NCBI GenBank assembly: GCA_009602735.1
Contig: WELA01013799.1
Span: 361,327 to 398,400 of the forward strand
Length of the DNA: 37,074 bases
Origin: Mesotaenium endlicherianum
Lineage: Eukaryota; Streptophyta; Zygnematophyceae; Zygnematales; Mesotaeniaceae
Direction of reading: 5' to 3'
The notes under the pieces were generated by a model. That model searched no databases and was not told the origin of the DNA. It worked only from the letters and a program-made list of their open reading frames with translations. Each line of letters opens with the position of its first letter. Position 1 is the first letter of the stretch. Position numbers and translations under genes: made by a program. Positions 1 to 9,439 of this stretch are shown here, in pieces.

Positions 1-52
<52 letters not shown>
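1..52. repeat. (CT)26 microsatellite
   Basis: Uninterrupted CT dinucleotides fill the first 52 bases and run off the window edge, so the true length is unknown. The tract lies in the intron upstream of the first visible exon of the CIR1-like gene. Confidence 0.97.
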
Positions 53-55
<3 letters not shown>

Positions 56-69
56 TCTCCCCATCTCTC

Positions 70-135
70 TGTGTGTGCGTGCGTGCGCGTGCGGGCGCGC
101 GCATGTGTGTGCGTGTTTGCGTGCGTGCGCGTGCG

Positions 136-175
<40 letters not shown>

Positions 176-187
176 CGCGCGTGCGCA
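70..187. repeat. TG/CG alternating purine-pyrimidine tract
   Basis: About 118 bases of almost unbroken alternating TG, CG and CA steps, including a long pure GT run around 139-172. It runs straight into the splice acceptor at 187-188, so the exon is preceded by GT repeats rather than an ordinary polypyrimidine tract. Such sequence favours left-handed Z-DNA in principle; that is a general property and was not shown here. Confidence 0.93.
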
Positions 188-188
188 G

Positions 189-251
189 TTTGCCAAGGAG
201 CAGGACTTCTTCAAGTCGACAGCCATGCTGGACAAGAAGCACAAGAAGAAG
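189..251 (+). CDS. CIR1: CIR1-like exon a (first visible)
   Basis: Twenty-one codons beginning FAKEQDFF and ending KKHKKK. The exon starts after the acceptor gcgcag and ends at the donor AAG|GTGCCG, phase 0 at both ends. The KEQ motif matches the segment that precedes FMYEAPPG in CIR1 proteins. It is short and depends on its neighbours for support. Confidence 0.7.
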
Positions 252-3200
252 GTGCCGCCACGCCCCCTCTGCTGCTGCTGCTACTAAGTCCACTCTTCTC
301 GGTTGCCTCAACTACTTTCTGTTGCACATCATTGCTGCGCCAGAGGGTTCCCGGTAGACCCTCCCGTATTGGTGGCGCTGATAAAAGATAATATGATTCA
401 TAACCCGTGTAAATGTCACTGTGTTACGATAGATGTAGCGTATACGTTCCAGCATAATGTAACGGTACGATTTAGCACTATAAAAGAGTTAATAAAAACT
501 TAGGCACACTGTGGCGGAGCAGGTGGAGGCTATGGCGTCAGTGAGCTTTATGTACACGCGGCCGCCCGGCTACAACCCCGAGAGCGCTCACGCCGCCAAG
601 CTGGCAGACGAGCAGAGGCAGGCTGGCGGGGGGGCTGCTGACGAGCTGCCCGGCGGCGCTCCGGGAAAGGGCGGGGAGGCCAACGGCTCTGCCATTGTTC
701 ATGCCAGGTGGGACTCTGCGAGGAACACAACTCCAGTCAAACTCCAGTCAACCCAAGCTCCACCCCAGTCCACCCCAGTCAACTCCAGCCGAATTTCATG
801 TCGGACAGCGCGTGCAAGCACCGCCCCCTCTGGTCGTGGGCTGGGCTGGCTGGGGACTATCCGGGCCCTGGGAGAGGGGGAGCTCCTAGCCAGTGAACGT
901 CTCACGCGCGCATGCAGTCTCGAGTGTGACAGCTCTTCTGCATCATTTGGATGCCATGTGTGCTGTTCTTGTTTGACGCACACGCGCCCGCGTATACCCG
1001 TGCGCACGCGTGTGGACACCTCGTGCACGTGAGCGCGTGGGCTGGGTTCTCTCGCCTCTCGCCTCTGGCTGTGGACGGGGCAGCCAGAGCGAGGGCAGTT
1101 GCTTGGCGACCTCTATCTGGCACTCCCGTCACGAATGCACCACCACCCAGCCATTGCCACCTGTCGTAGCAGCAGTTTGCCGGCCGAGTCAGGTCACTGG
1201 CCTACTGCAGCCCAAGAGGGAGGGAGCAAAATGACATAAGAGATGGACGCCAAAGGAGCCTAGTTCCTCCTTGGAGCTCACAGTTCTCGGCCGGGAGTGA
1301 AAGGACAACAAGTAAAGCGGTGCACCACGCGCCGTGCAGAGAAGGCTCCGTGTGCTGACAAATGGCAGGCGCCTGTGCCCGCATGTGGCGGGCGTGCAGC
1401 GAGCAGCCGCCGCCTCCTGACGCTATGGCTGCCGTCAGAGGACTGGGCGCGCCCCCCCCGCCCGAGGAGGCGAGGAGGAAGAGGCGTGTGAAGGACGTGT
1501 TTGGGCGCACCGTCGCCACCGCGGAGGAGTTCCCCCAGCTCAAAAACGCCCCCAGGTGTGTGTGGGCGTGTGGGCTGCTGCTGGGCCCGGCTGCTCCCCG
1601 CTCTAAATCCTGATGCTCCTCCGGGGGGTTTTTCTGCCGGGCTTCAAAACGCACCGTGGGGCTGTATCGTAGTCATGATAGTCATAAGCCTCACACTTGA
1701 CCTCCAGCCCAACCCCAACTCTCGCTACAACTCTACGCCTGGCATCCGGGCCCGCCTGGCATAAGCGCCCGTGCTGCTCTCCGCTGGTTTTCAAACCTGA
1801 GCTGAGGATGTACATGCCCGTGGGCCTAGGGCATGAGGACAGCTGTCCTCGACTTCAGTTCCATTGCAGGAACGAGAAGAGATTCCATATCTTTTTTGGA
1901 ATGCGTGGTTTGGACTTTTTCGCAGCCGTGGCTTGGTTCAGGAGCGTAATCAAGGAGCCCTAAACCTCGGCTGTCCCCCAGAGCTCTGGGCTTACGTTCG
2001 GAGCTCCTGGAATAAAACCCCAAGCTGCAGGGCTTAAACCCTGAGTGCCAGGGCTTGTCCTCGTGAAGCAGGAATGCATTTGATGGCTGGCTGGCTGGTC
2101 TAGAGCTGCCCTTCAAACCCCAGGAGGAGCCAGCCTGGCCAGCAGACCAGCGGAGACACAACCCAACCCAACCCTGCAAGGAGCACCCTGAGATTGGCGC
2201 CCCCGCCTTCCTTCCTGGATTATGAACCCTGCTGCCTTTGGCCCTCCTCTCTGAAGGCGAGTGCGTGGGTGCGGCGGGTGTGTGGGCCTGCTTCTGGTGC
2301 GTGTGGGTGGCGGCGGGTGTGTGTGAGAGAGCCGGGGGGGGGGGGAGAGCGCAGGGTGGAGACGGGCGTGGTGGGGCGCGTGAAGCCGTTTGGCATCGAG
2401 GTGCGCAACGTCAAGTGCGCGCGCTGCGGCGCCTTTGGGCACCAGAGCGGCGACCGCGAGTGCCCCATGCGCGACGCCATCACAGAGCACGAGGTGGCGC
2501 GCCAGCAGCGCGAGGACCCCCTCTCTGTCATGATGGCCAACGAGGTGCGCTCGCTCGCGCACGCACATGCGCCCCTTCCTGTCCCCCAGAACCGTGCGAA
2601 GCCTCGACATTCAGGACCCAGAACTTCAGCCCACGCTCGCGAGAACTTCAATCGCCTGCTGCCGGCCTGCCTGCCGCCCGCCAGCCTGGCACCGACACTG
2701 GCTGCATGCCGCCAGCCCAGCCTGCCTCTCGTCTGTCGCTCGCCGCTTGCAGTCATAGGTCTCCGACGGACAGCTGGCAGGTGTTTTTCCTTTGGTACAA
2801 GCAAGGCGAGGAAATGGGAATGGGGGTGCGGTTCACGAGCCTTTGGTGGTCAACTCTCCTCCTCCAAACGGGGGATGGATCTAAGCACTTCATCACAGAC
2901 ATGCCACGTTGAGCGAAACCCTAAAACTAAACCTTGGTCAAACCTCACAAGCTGTCCTGGCTACCGGGTGTTTGTGTCTATCCTTTTTGTTGGGAGGGGG
3001 GGAGGAGGGGGAGGTGGTGTGTGAGCAGCCTATCAAGTGGAAATTGAAGCAGCAATACGGGGGGACCCCCCCCAGGGGCGGGTTCCGCCCAGACGACCCC
3101 AATCAGCAGATTCTGGCCGCTGACGAGGACGAGCTGCGTGCTGACCTGGATGCTGATGAGGACGACGGCGTCGTTGACGAGTATGGCGGTATGGCCCGTG

Positions 3201-4611
3201 GTCCTTACCCCGTTACTTCCCCCCCCCTCCCCCCTCGTACCTGCGTGCTTTGCTCCGCCGTCGTCTGTCACGTGCCCTGCTGGAAACGTCACAGCCTTAG
3301 CCTTGTATGCCAGCCCTGCTGGGCGGCAGTCCGTCTGCGTGAGCAGGGGCTTACCGGCTTGGTGCTGAACAGCGGCCACTGTCGCTGTGGATCTATACGT
3401 ACTTTATGTACTTTCATGTACTTTATTGTACTTCTCAGGTGCACAGGTGCGCAGCTATTTGACGTACCTCTTTGCCTGGATGCCCACTCGCAGGCTTTCT
3501 CAAGGAGGAGCAGGTCGCCCGCGCAGAGGGAGGTGCGGGGGGGGACTTTGCAGTCATTGAGCTCGCACGCGAGCGGCTAAAGACTCACCTGAGAAAGGAG
3601 GCGAAGCGGGAGAAGAGGGAGGAGAAGAGACGGAGGAAGGAGGAGGAGAGGAGAAAGAAGGGGAGGCGGAGGCACTCTGGGGAGGAGGCGGGGACTTGGA
3701 ACTCAAAGAGGAGCGGACCAGCTGCGAATGAGAGCAATTCAAGTGAAGGCCTGGGGGGCGGACGAGGCCATAGGAGCAGGAGGAAGGAGAGGAACCAGAA
3801 GAAGCAGAAGCAGGAAGGAGAGGAGAGGAAGCAGAGGGGTGGGGGGCGTGGTTGTGAGCGGAGCGGAAAGGGCGACCAGGATGATGTTGATACGAGTGGA
3901 GGGAGCGATAGCTCTACTTACGAGGGAAAGAGCAGGAGCGTTGGTGGGCACGGACGAGGCGATGGGGAGGGAGTTCGTGACGCTCACAGGAGGAGCGGCG
4001 CTCGGAGGAAGAGAAGCAGGAGCAGGAGCGAGGGCAGGAGTCGAAGCTTGCGGCGCAGACGGAGGGGTGCTAGCGTGGGCCCAGGCGAGGGGCAGGCCCG
4101 AGATCGCTGCCAAGGGAGGAATGGAAGAGAGCAGGAGGAGACGAGTGGCAGCGAGGGCCCAGGCGAGCGGGAAGGTCAAGGTCAAGGTCGGCGTCAAGAG
4201 AGGAGTGGGAGAATGCGGGAGAAGAGAAGTGCAAGCACCGGCCACGACCACGGGAGCGATAGTGACGGCAGTGGGGATAGTAGCAGAGGTGGGAGGGGCA
4301 GGCGCTTGAGGGGGGGCTGTGGCGACCAGGCTGAATGCCGGAGGCGAGGGCCGAGGCGGAGGAGAGGCAAGATGGAAGATGGAAGTGCGGGCAGCGAGGA
4401 GGAGAGGACAGGGAAGCGGGGGAGAGAGTGGAGCGGTGGGGGGGAGGGGGAGCGAGGTGTCGAGAGTGCGGGAATGCCGAGAGACGATGCCAGTGGGGAG
4501 TTGGACAGACCCTTACACGCCTCAGTCATGGCAAGCGGGAGGGAGGGACTCACTGAGGCTCCTCTTACAGAGGAGCGCCACAAGGTGGAGGCTGGAGGGA
4601 GGAGACGATAA
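189..4611 (+). CDS. CIR1: CIR1-like (CBF1-interacting corepressor) gene, 5' partial, six visible exons
   Basis: Spliced gene with exons at 189-251, 523-707, 1439-1555 (or from 1400), 2355-2544, 3026-3188 (or from 3029) and 3494-4611. All junctions are GT-AG, and phases match at each (0, 2, 2, 0, 1), giving about 611 codons. Matches to the CIR1 family, in order: a KEQ segment, then SFMYTRPPG (family FMYEAPPG), QLKNAPR (family WQKGAPR), KPFGIEVRNVKC with a CCHC-like knuckle and DRECP, an acidic linker leading to GFLKEEQ, and a long Arg/Ser/Glu/Gly-rich tail. In animals CIR1 is a nuclear corepressor that binds RBPJ and histone deacetylase and is also linked to splicing. In an organism without Notch signalling the splicing role is likelier (inference). 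The N-terminal Cir_N domain must lie upstream of the window. The tail is longer and more Gly-rich than in human CIR1. Confidence 0.82.
523..707 (+). CDS. CIR1: CIR1-like exon b
   Basis: Starts after the acceptor gagcag and ends at the donor CCAG|GTGGGA, phase 2. It contains SFMYTRPPGYNPES, the clearest counterpart of the CIR1 FMYEAPPG block, then an Ala/Gly-rich stretch. An in-frame ATG at 532 could be mistaken for a start, but the family alignment continues upstream into exon a. Confidence 0.78.
731..789. repeat. Degenerate ACTCCAGTCA tandem repeat in intron
   Basis: Short units of the type ACTCCAGTCA and CACCCCAGTC are repeated several times just downstream of the exon b donor. It is intronic low-complexity sequence; no function is suggested. 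Confidence 0.7.
1439..1555 (+). CDS. CIR1: CIR1-like exon c
   Basis: Encodes a Pro-rich segment, a basic EEARRKRRVKDVFGR stretch and FPQLKNAPR, the counterpart of the family WQKGAPR motif. The donor is CCAG|GTGTGT at 1556, phase 2. Two acceptors fit the phase: one after 1438, with a CTGAC branch-like motif at 1417-1421, and one after 1399, which would add 13 codons. I prefer 1439 because of the pyrimidine-rich stretch before it. Confidence 0.7.
2355..2544 (+). CDS. CIR1: CIR1-like exon d (zinc-knuckle exon)
   Basis: Begins after gcgcag (acceptor ending at 2354) and ends at GAG|GTGCGC. It encodes KPFGIEVRNVKC followed by CARCGAFGH and DRECPMRD. This is the most diagnostic CIR1 segment: the human protein has QPFGIQVRNVRC, then a C-x2-C-x4-H knuckle and DRECP. 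The phase (2 in, 0 out) fits both neighbours. Confidence 0.88.
3026..3188 (+). CDS. CIR1: CIR1-like exon e
   Basis: Encodes PIKWKLKQQYGG, then FRPDDPNQQILAADEDE and an acidic run, like the NDPSQEYVASEGEED region of CIR1. The acceptor is a tandem gagcag, so the exon can start at 3026 or 3029 without a frame change. The donor is GGCG|GTATGG, phase 1, which joins to GC-TTT-CTC of the next exon to make GFLK. Confidence 0.8.
3399..3433. repeat. GTACTT short tandem repeat in intron
   Basis: GTACTT recurs at 3399, 3408, 3418 and 3428, a 9-10 base period, about 60 bases before the acceptor of the last exon. Confidence 0.75.
3494..4611 (+). CDS. CIR1: CIR1-like last exon, Arg/Ser/Glu/Gly-rich tail
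   Basis: Starts after cgcag at 3493 and ends at TAA 4609-4611. The first residues, FLKEEQ, match family EFLKSL. A likely helical charged block follows (LARERLKTHLRKEAKREKR), then about 300 residues dominated by R, G, E, S and K with RSRSRS-type dipeptides. Such RS/RE tails mediate contacts in splicing complexes. The coding strand is almost pure purine, so several other frames are also open here; these are not taken as genes. Confidence 0.8.
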
Positions 4612-6047
4612 GAGCGGGGCTAGAGGTAATGGGGGCACAACAGCCACCTATAGGAGAGAGAGGGTGAAGTGCTAAGATATTGGAGGGGTTTAGGGCTTGT
4701 TGAAAATGCGTAGATTTGGAAGGCCGCGCCCGTAACTGCTGATTGCTTGTCAGCAAGCTCTCACGCCCTCTGCTCCTCTTATAGAGGGGCGTTGTGGAGG
4801 GGGACTTGATGTGCAGGATGATTGAGATGATGAGCCAGGGGCTTTGTGGTTGGGTTGTTTCGGATGGCCAGGAAGGTACTCGGCCAGGTAGCCATTTGAC
4901 ATGCATGCTTGATATTGTGAGCAAGAGGAGCCTCTCAAAAAGAAGCTGGATGCGGTAGGGCATTTGTTTGGATGTGACCAAATGGGAGAAAGAACATGAA
5001 TCTGACTCGGCAGTCGATACGAGTCTTTGTGTTTGAATTGCACAAAGAGTGATTCTGAGATCACATGTAGCAAAGTTGGTAAATGGTAGTATGAATAAAG
5101 GTGGATAACAGTGTGGGACATTGTGCGTGTATGATGATACTTCTTTGTTGATTAGGCTAATAAGTACATGTCAAGCTACTAAGTAGCCAAGTAGCCCTGC
5201 AAGCAAAGTGGCTTTGATGTGATGCACACCCTAATTTGAAGATAAATATTTGGTCTAAAGTGTACATGTCAAGTCAGCTCTTGCCAATGGCCACCCACTA
5301 TGTTCAACAAAATAAAGTTGTGTTGGGCACCACTTAACGTATAGTAGTGCCCACTTAATGTATACTTGGCCAGAGTTATTATGCAAACATGCATGCAAAT
5401 ATGAGAATGTTCTATGTGAAAAGCATTGCAAGAGGTCAATATTTCACAGCAGCTTGGAGGTGCAAAGAAGCTACACGGACAAACAATTGAGGTAAGAGTG
5501 GAAATCTGCATGGACGCGTGTAAAGTTACCTATTTCTACATGTTTCAAGGTTTGAATTGCAACATTGCATGTCCAAACTTCCTCCTGACATGCCTGCCTA
5601 CAATACAATACCAATTCAAGGAAATAAAGATTACTTCCAAACTAAAGATACAAGGAAGTAGAAGGCCAATACTAGCAAGTGCATACACATTAATGTCAGG
5701 AGAAGGTTAGGGACTACAGTAGACGTATGAAGTATTATCAAAGTTGTCAACAGCTGTGCTCAAAACAAAGAGGCCACGTAGTTGATGATCGTACCCAATA
5801 AGCTACTTCCGTACATTCATATATCGCGTGTATCTGCTGTTGATTGTATGAGCCTCGCGTCTAGCATTACCTGGAGGCTGGGGCAGCTATGCACATGATT
5901 TTTACTGATTCTTTTGTCAATGCTACTGCATCCAAAATGACCAAGTTTTGGAACGCCCAAAGTGACTCGTGACGCGGTGGCCCCTTCTTGCAAGGAGTGA
6001 ATTTGTGAGACAATCTCATGGAAACAATGAAATTTTGTTATCTATGA
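4612..6047. other. 3' UTR and intergenic DNA
   Basis: AT-richer sequence after the CIR1-like stop. No coding exon was recognised on either strand. It holds short direct repeats (a 12-mer GTACATGTCAAG at 5164-5175 and 5262-5273; CACTTAAyGTATA at 5331 and 5352) but no recognisable element. Confidence 0.6.
5094..5099 (+). promoter_or_regulatory. Possible polyadenylation signal AATAAA
   Basis: AATAAA lies about 480 bases downstream of the CIR1-like stop; another follows near 5310. The motif is weak evidence alone, and some algae use other signals such as TGTAA, so the true 3' end is unknown. Confidence 0.3.
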
Positions 6048-7618
6048 GCAATAGCTTACTAGCACGCCCGTGCTCTTCAATATTCCAAAGTGTCCTACAA
6101 GAGGGTTGTCGTGTGCTTCTCGTAGAAGCAAGAGCCGGAGGTTCAAGTCATGAGGGACACCTCTCTGGCCCGTGTCTTGCCTCACCCAATAATTTCCTTC
6201 TCACTTCTTTTATGGGTCCAAGGTTGCTTCTACATTCTTGTAACAGGGGTCCTCTTCATAGGCGGCTGAAAATCGTGCCTCCAGATCCGTATGCAAGCTT
6301 CTGGCAATTGAGTTCACTCGTAGTTTTGAAAGGGGGTCAATTGGATTTGTCTTGCCGGGTTGGTACTGAATCTCAATATTGTACTGTTACAAGTATCCAC
6401 TCCATCTTGCTTGTCTCCTTGAGAAATACGGCTGCGTCTGGAGCTAGGTGCTTCAACGCCTCGTGGTCCGTAGTGACCAGCACCTTGCGTCCTTCAACGT
6501 AGCAGCGCCATATCTTCAAGGCATGTATTATTGCCAACGTCTCTCGCTCCATAATTGTATAATTTTGTTCGGCTGGATGTAGCTTCCTTGCCTCGCAGGC
6601 AATGGGTTGCAGTGCCTTGCCTTGATCTGGAAGCATAATTGCTCCTAATTCGTAGGAAGATGCACCAATGATGTCGTGGAAGGGCCAATCTGGATTCAGA
6701 CTTGGGAGTGTGAGCTCTGGGGATGTCGTCAATCTTCGCTTCAATTGTTGGAATAGTTCCTCCTCTTTCTTAGTCCAAACATATGGCTTGTCCTTCATGA
6801 GTAAGTCAGTGACGGGGGCTGCTATGTGCGAGAAGCTCTAGATGAATCTCCTGTACTAATTGGCAAATCCCAAGAATGATTCGAGTTATTTCTTGGTCAT
6901 GGGGGTTGGCTATTCCTCCACCACTGTGGCCTTCTTGGGGGCCATCTTGATGCCATCAGCGGTAACATGGAGACCTAGGGAATCCACTTCTTGTTTAGCA
7001 AACTCGCACTTTGACTCCTTTGCAAATAGCTTATTTTGCTTCAAGATTTCGAGGACTTCTTTCAAGTGTTTTGCGTGCCCTTTAAGGGTCTTGCTGCAGA
7101 TAAGAATGTCGTCAATGAATACCCCCACAAATCTGTCCAATATGGGCTGAAATATGGTATTCATAGTCATGAAACTTGCTGACGCGTTGGTCAGTCCAAA
7201 TGGCTGGACCATGAACTCAAAATGTCCATATCGTGTCCTGAATGCCGTCTTCTCTATATCAGATTCAGTGATGTGAATCTGGTGGTAGCCGCTTATCTAG
7301 TCCACCTCCGTGAAGTACTTGGCTCCAAGCAAGGGTCCATGAGCTCATTTGTGTGCGGCAATGGGTATCGATCCTTGATGGTGATCTTGTTGAGGGCGCG
7401 ATAGTCCCACACATTCTCAAGGTATCATCCTTCTTCTTGACAAATAGCACCGCTCCAAATGGCGGCTAGGTCAAATGAAGCCATGATCCAGTAGCTCTTT
7501 GATTTGCATATTGACTTTGTCTAGCTTTGTGTATGACATCTTGAACGTAGGCCGAGAGATGGGCTTGCTTCTGGACTCCAACTCTATCTTGTGGTCTACG
7601 AATCTCTTGGAAGGTGGG
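6048..7618 (-). pseudogene. R1: decayed Ty3/gypsy pol, RT-RNase H part
   Basis: Reads, on the minus strand, as a diverged relative of the copy 1/copy 2 pol. The readable pieces are RNase H (6373-6798, with [10 protein letters not shown]), RT C-terminal part with [10 protein letters not shown] (6910-7212), and the RT N-terminal part with LFVKKKD (7265-7450). Frameshifts, a lost Met codon and stops separate them. Homology stops near 6048, where the integrase-linker half begins, so the integrase, chromodomain and 3' LTR are missing. It resumes at 14299 after copy 1, with GTGGG on both sides. Confidence 0.88.
7614..7618. repeat. Target-site duplication GTGGG, left of copy 1
   Basis: GTGGG precedes the 5' LTR and is repeated at 14299-14303 after the 3' LTR. 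Removing copy 1 restores a continuous R1 sequence that matches copy 2 across the join. Confidence 0.93.
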
Positions 7619-8121
7619 TGTAGTGATTTGAGTTATTATACATTAGTTTGCATATATTTTAATGTTTTCAAATATATTTGAAGTAGTATGGTGTGGAGTC
7701 AAGTGTGAATAGGTACTCTAGTAACTTGGTTCATGTCCTTTGAACCTTTCAAGGCATTTTCGAAGTTAGAGGAAAGACCTAGAAGAACTCCATGTGGCAA
7801 AAGTCAGATGTGCCATTTTTAGGTCAAAAGGACATGTGTACATTATTCTAGAAAGAGGTGGCAAGTTTTGGGATGTGTTGGGTGCCAACACATCAACATA
7901 CACCTTCCTAGAAATTACTTATGTAGCAAGTATATAAACAAGAGCTAGAACATAGAAAGACATTCCAGAATCACTCTTGTACTTGCCAAAATCCAGAAAT
8001 ATATTAACTTTCAAGAAGCCATCTCTCTTTCAAGAAGCTACCACTTGTGTTCAAAGATCCTTGTCTTGAATAGATAAAGTATTCTGTTTTACTAAGTACT
8101 TTATCTATCTGTTTCACTACA
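7619..8121 (+). repeat. Copy 1 5' LTR
   Basis: 503 bp with 7-bp terminal inverted repeats TGTAGTG/CACTACA. It has a TATA box at 7931-7938 (TATATAAA), so transcripts probably begin about 30 bases further on. Confidence 0.96.
7931..7938 (+). promoter_or_regulatory. LTR TATA box
   Basis: TATATAAA in the middle of the 5' LTR, conserved in all family LTRs of the window, including R1's LTR. It is the likely core promoter of the element's genomic RNA. Confidence 0.6.
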
Positions 8122-8122
8122 G

Positions 8123-8134
8123 TGGTATCGGAGC
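8123..8134 (+). other. Primer-binding site, initiator tRNA-Met type
   Basis: TGGTATCGGAGC begins one base after the 5' LTR. It differs at one position from TGGTATCAGAGC, the plant initiator tRNA-Met primer site. It would prime minus-strand DNA synthesis. Confidence 0.88.
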
Positions 8135-8158
8135 TAGGCACTTTGGTAGCACAAGAAG

Positions 8159-9439
8159 ATGGCCGATCCTCAAGACCAACAGCAAGCTTTCGAAGGAAGC
8201 CCTTCCTCTCCAAGACACCCTCCTCCAGCGCCGATGGGAGAGCCCACTCAAGAAAATCTGCAACAACAAGAAGCACCACAAGGAGGAGCACACCCTCCTC
8301 CAGCGTCGATGGGAGAGCCTACTCAAGGAAATCTGCAACAACAAGAAGCACCACAAGGAGGAGCACCGTCAAATCCCGTGGCAGCCGCTATAGCAAAGTT
8401 GACCCCACCACAAGGAGTTCCCGCAAATGAGTGGGCAGCCTTCCTAATGACCGTCCACAACCAAGTGGGCTTGGCCACCTATGAAGCAACCGTGCAAGCG
8501 TCAAGAGAAGCTATGGCTGCCATGGTTGCCCCTATTGCGAGCAATGCTCAAAATCCAGCCCCGGCTCAAGCGCCTCCACAAGAGCCAACGAGAGCAAGGA
8601 AACTCATCAAGCCCGGCAAACCCGACACTTTCAACCCCGGGAAAGGTGCCAACCTGAATTTATGGCTCTACCAAGTGGAGACGTACCTCGCGTTCCTTGA
8701 AGTACCCGAGGAGGACTACGTTCCCTTTGCCGTTACCTTACTTAGAGGAGCAGCAACATCATGGTGGCGTAACTATCAAGCGGCTATATATCAAGCTATG
8801 GCGCACCCCATGCTCGGCCAAGAGCCCCCACCATCATATGCAAGATGGGCAGATTTTCGTGAGGCCCTCAAGAAGCAATTCATGCCCATCAATGCGGAGA
8901 AGATTGCCCGAGGAAAGCTCCACCATCTCAAGCAAACGACGTCCGTTCAAGAGTATACATCCAGATTTCACGCCCTCACTCTTGAGATCCCCAACATGTC
9001 TCTCGAGGAGAAGATTGACCGTTACATCTTTGGCCTCAAACCCAAGGTGGCAAAGGAAGTGGAGTTACGCGACTTGACGGACTTCTCAAAGATCATTGAA
9101 GTGGCCCAAAAGGTGGATACCTTGGATTTCAAGCACTCCGTGCCTTCATCTTCACGGGTACCGACGACGCGGGTGTACGCAGCCCCTTCCACATCCGAAT
9201 CTGGACCCACACCCATGGAAATCGGAGTTATTAAAAGGGACCCCGCGGCTGCCCGGAAGAGTGGAAGACCCTCCAATGACACTTATGATGCAAGAAACCA
9301 GCAAGGAGTGAAAGCAAGACTCTCCCCGGCTGAAAAAGAAGCTCTCATGACGGCTGGACTATGCTTCTATTGCAAGGAAAAGGGCCATCGTGCACTTTCA
9401 TGCCCCAAAAAGTTGTCAAAAAACGGACAGCGCCGGTAG
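8159..9439 (+). CDS. gag: Copy 1 Gag, capsid-nucleocapsid polyprotein
   Basis: A 426-residue protein with its ATG 24 bases after the PBS. It forms the particle that packages element RNA. Residues about 20-69 hold two copies of a 25-residue Pro/Gln-rich repeat. The central part ([36 protein letters not shown]) is the retrotransposon Gag capsid fold. A single CCHC zinc knuckle, [14 protein letters not shown], lies near residues 402-415. The frame ends at TAG 9437-9439 and overlaps pol by 79 bases in the next frame. Copy 2 encodes the same protein by eye. Confidence 0.95.
   Translation: MADPQDQQQAFEGSPSSPRHPPPAPMGEPTQENLQQQEAPQGGAHPPPASMGEPTQGNLQQQEAPQGGAPSNPVAAAIAKLTPPQGVPANEWAAFLMTVHNQVGLATYEATVQASREAMAAMVAPIASNAQNPAPAQAPPQEPTRARKLIKPGKPDTFNPGKGANLNLWLYQVETYLAFLEVPEEDYVPFAVTLLRGAATSWWRNYQAAIYQAMAHPMLGQEPPPSYARWADFREALKKQFMPINAEKIARGKLHHLKQTTSVQEYTSRFHALTLEIPNMSLEEKIDRYIFGLKPKVAKEVELRDLTDFSKIIEVAQKVDTLDFKHSVPSSSRVPTTRVYAAPSTSESGPTPMEIGVIKRDPAAARKSGRPSNDTYDARNQQGVKARLSPAEKEALMTAGLCFYCKEKGHRALSCPKKLSKNGQRR
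8216..8365 (+). repeat. Two 75-bp tandem units in gag
   Basis: 8216-8290 and 8291-8365 are near-identical 75-bp units, each encoding 25 residues that begin HPPPA and end APQGGA. They differ at a few bases, so the duplication predates this insertion. Copy 2 has both units. Confidence 0.9.

Noticed and set aside
71..391. Cys/Val-rich open frames across the GT repeat
   Set aside because: Translation of a microsatellite; no family support beyond the short exon at 189-251.
3728..4309. Long open frames overlapping the last CIR1-like exon on both strands
   Set aside because: The purine-rich strand lacks stop triplets in several frames. Only the frame that joins exon e in phase and gives FLKEEQ matches a known family.
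7622..7681. Small open frames at the 5' LTR edge
   Set aside because: They cross the R1/copy 1 junction and are chance frames.
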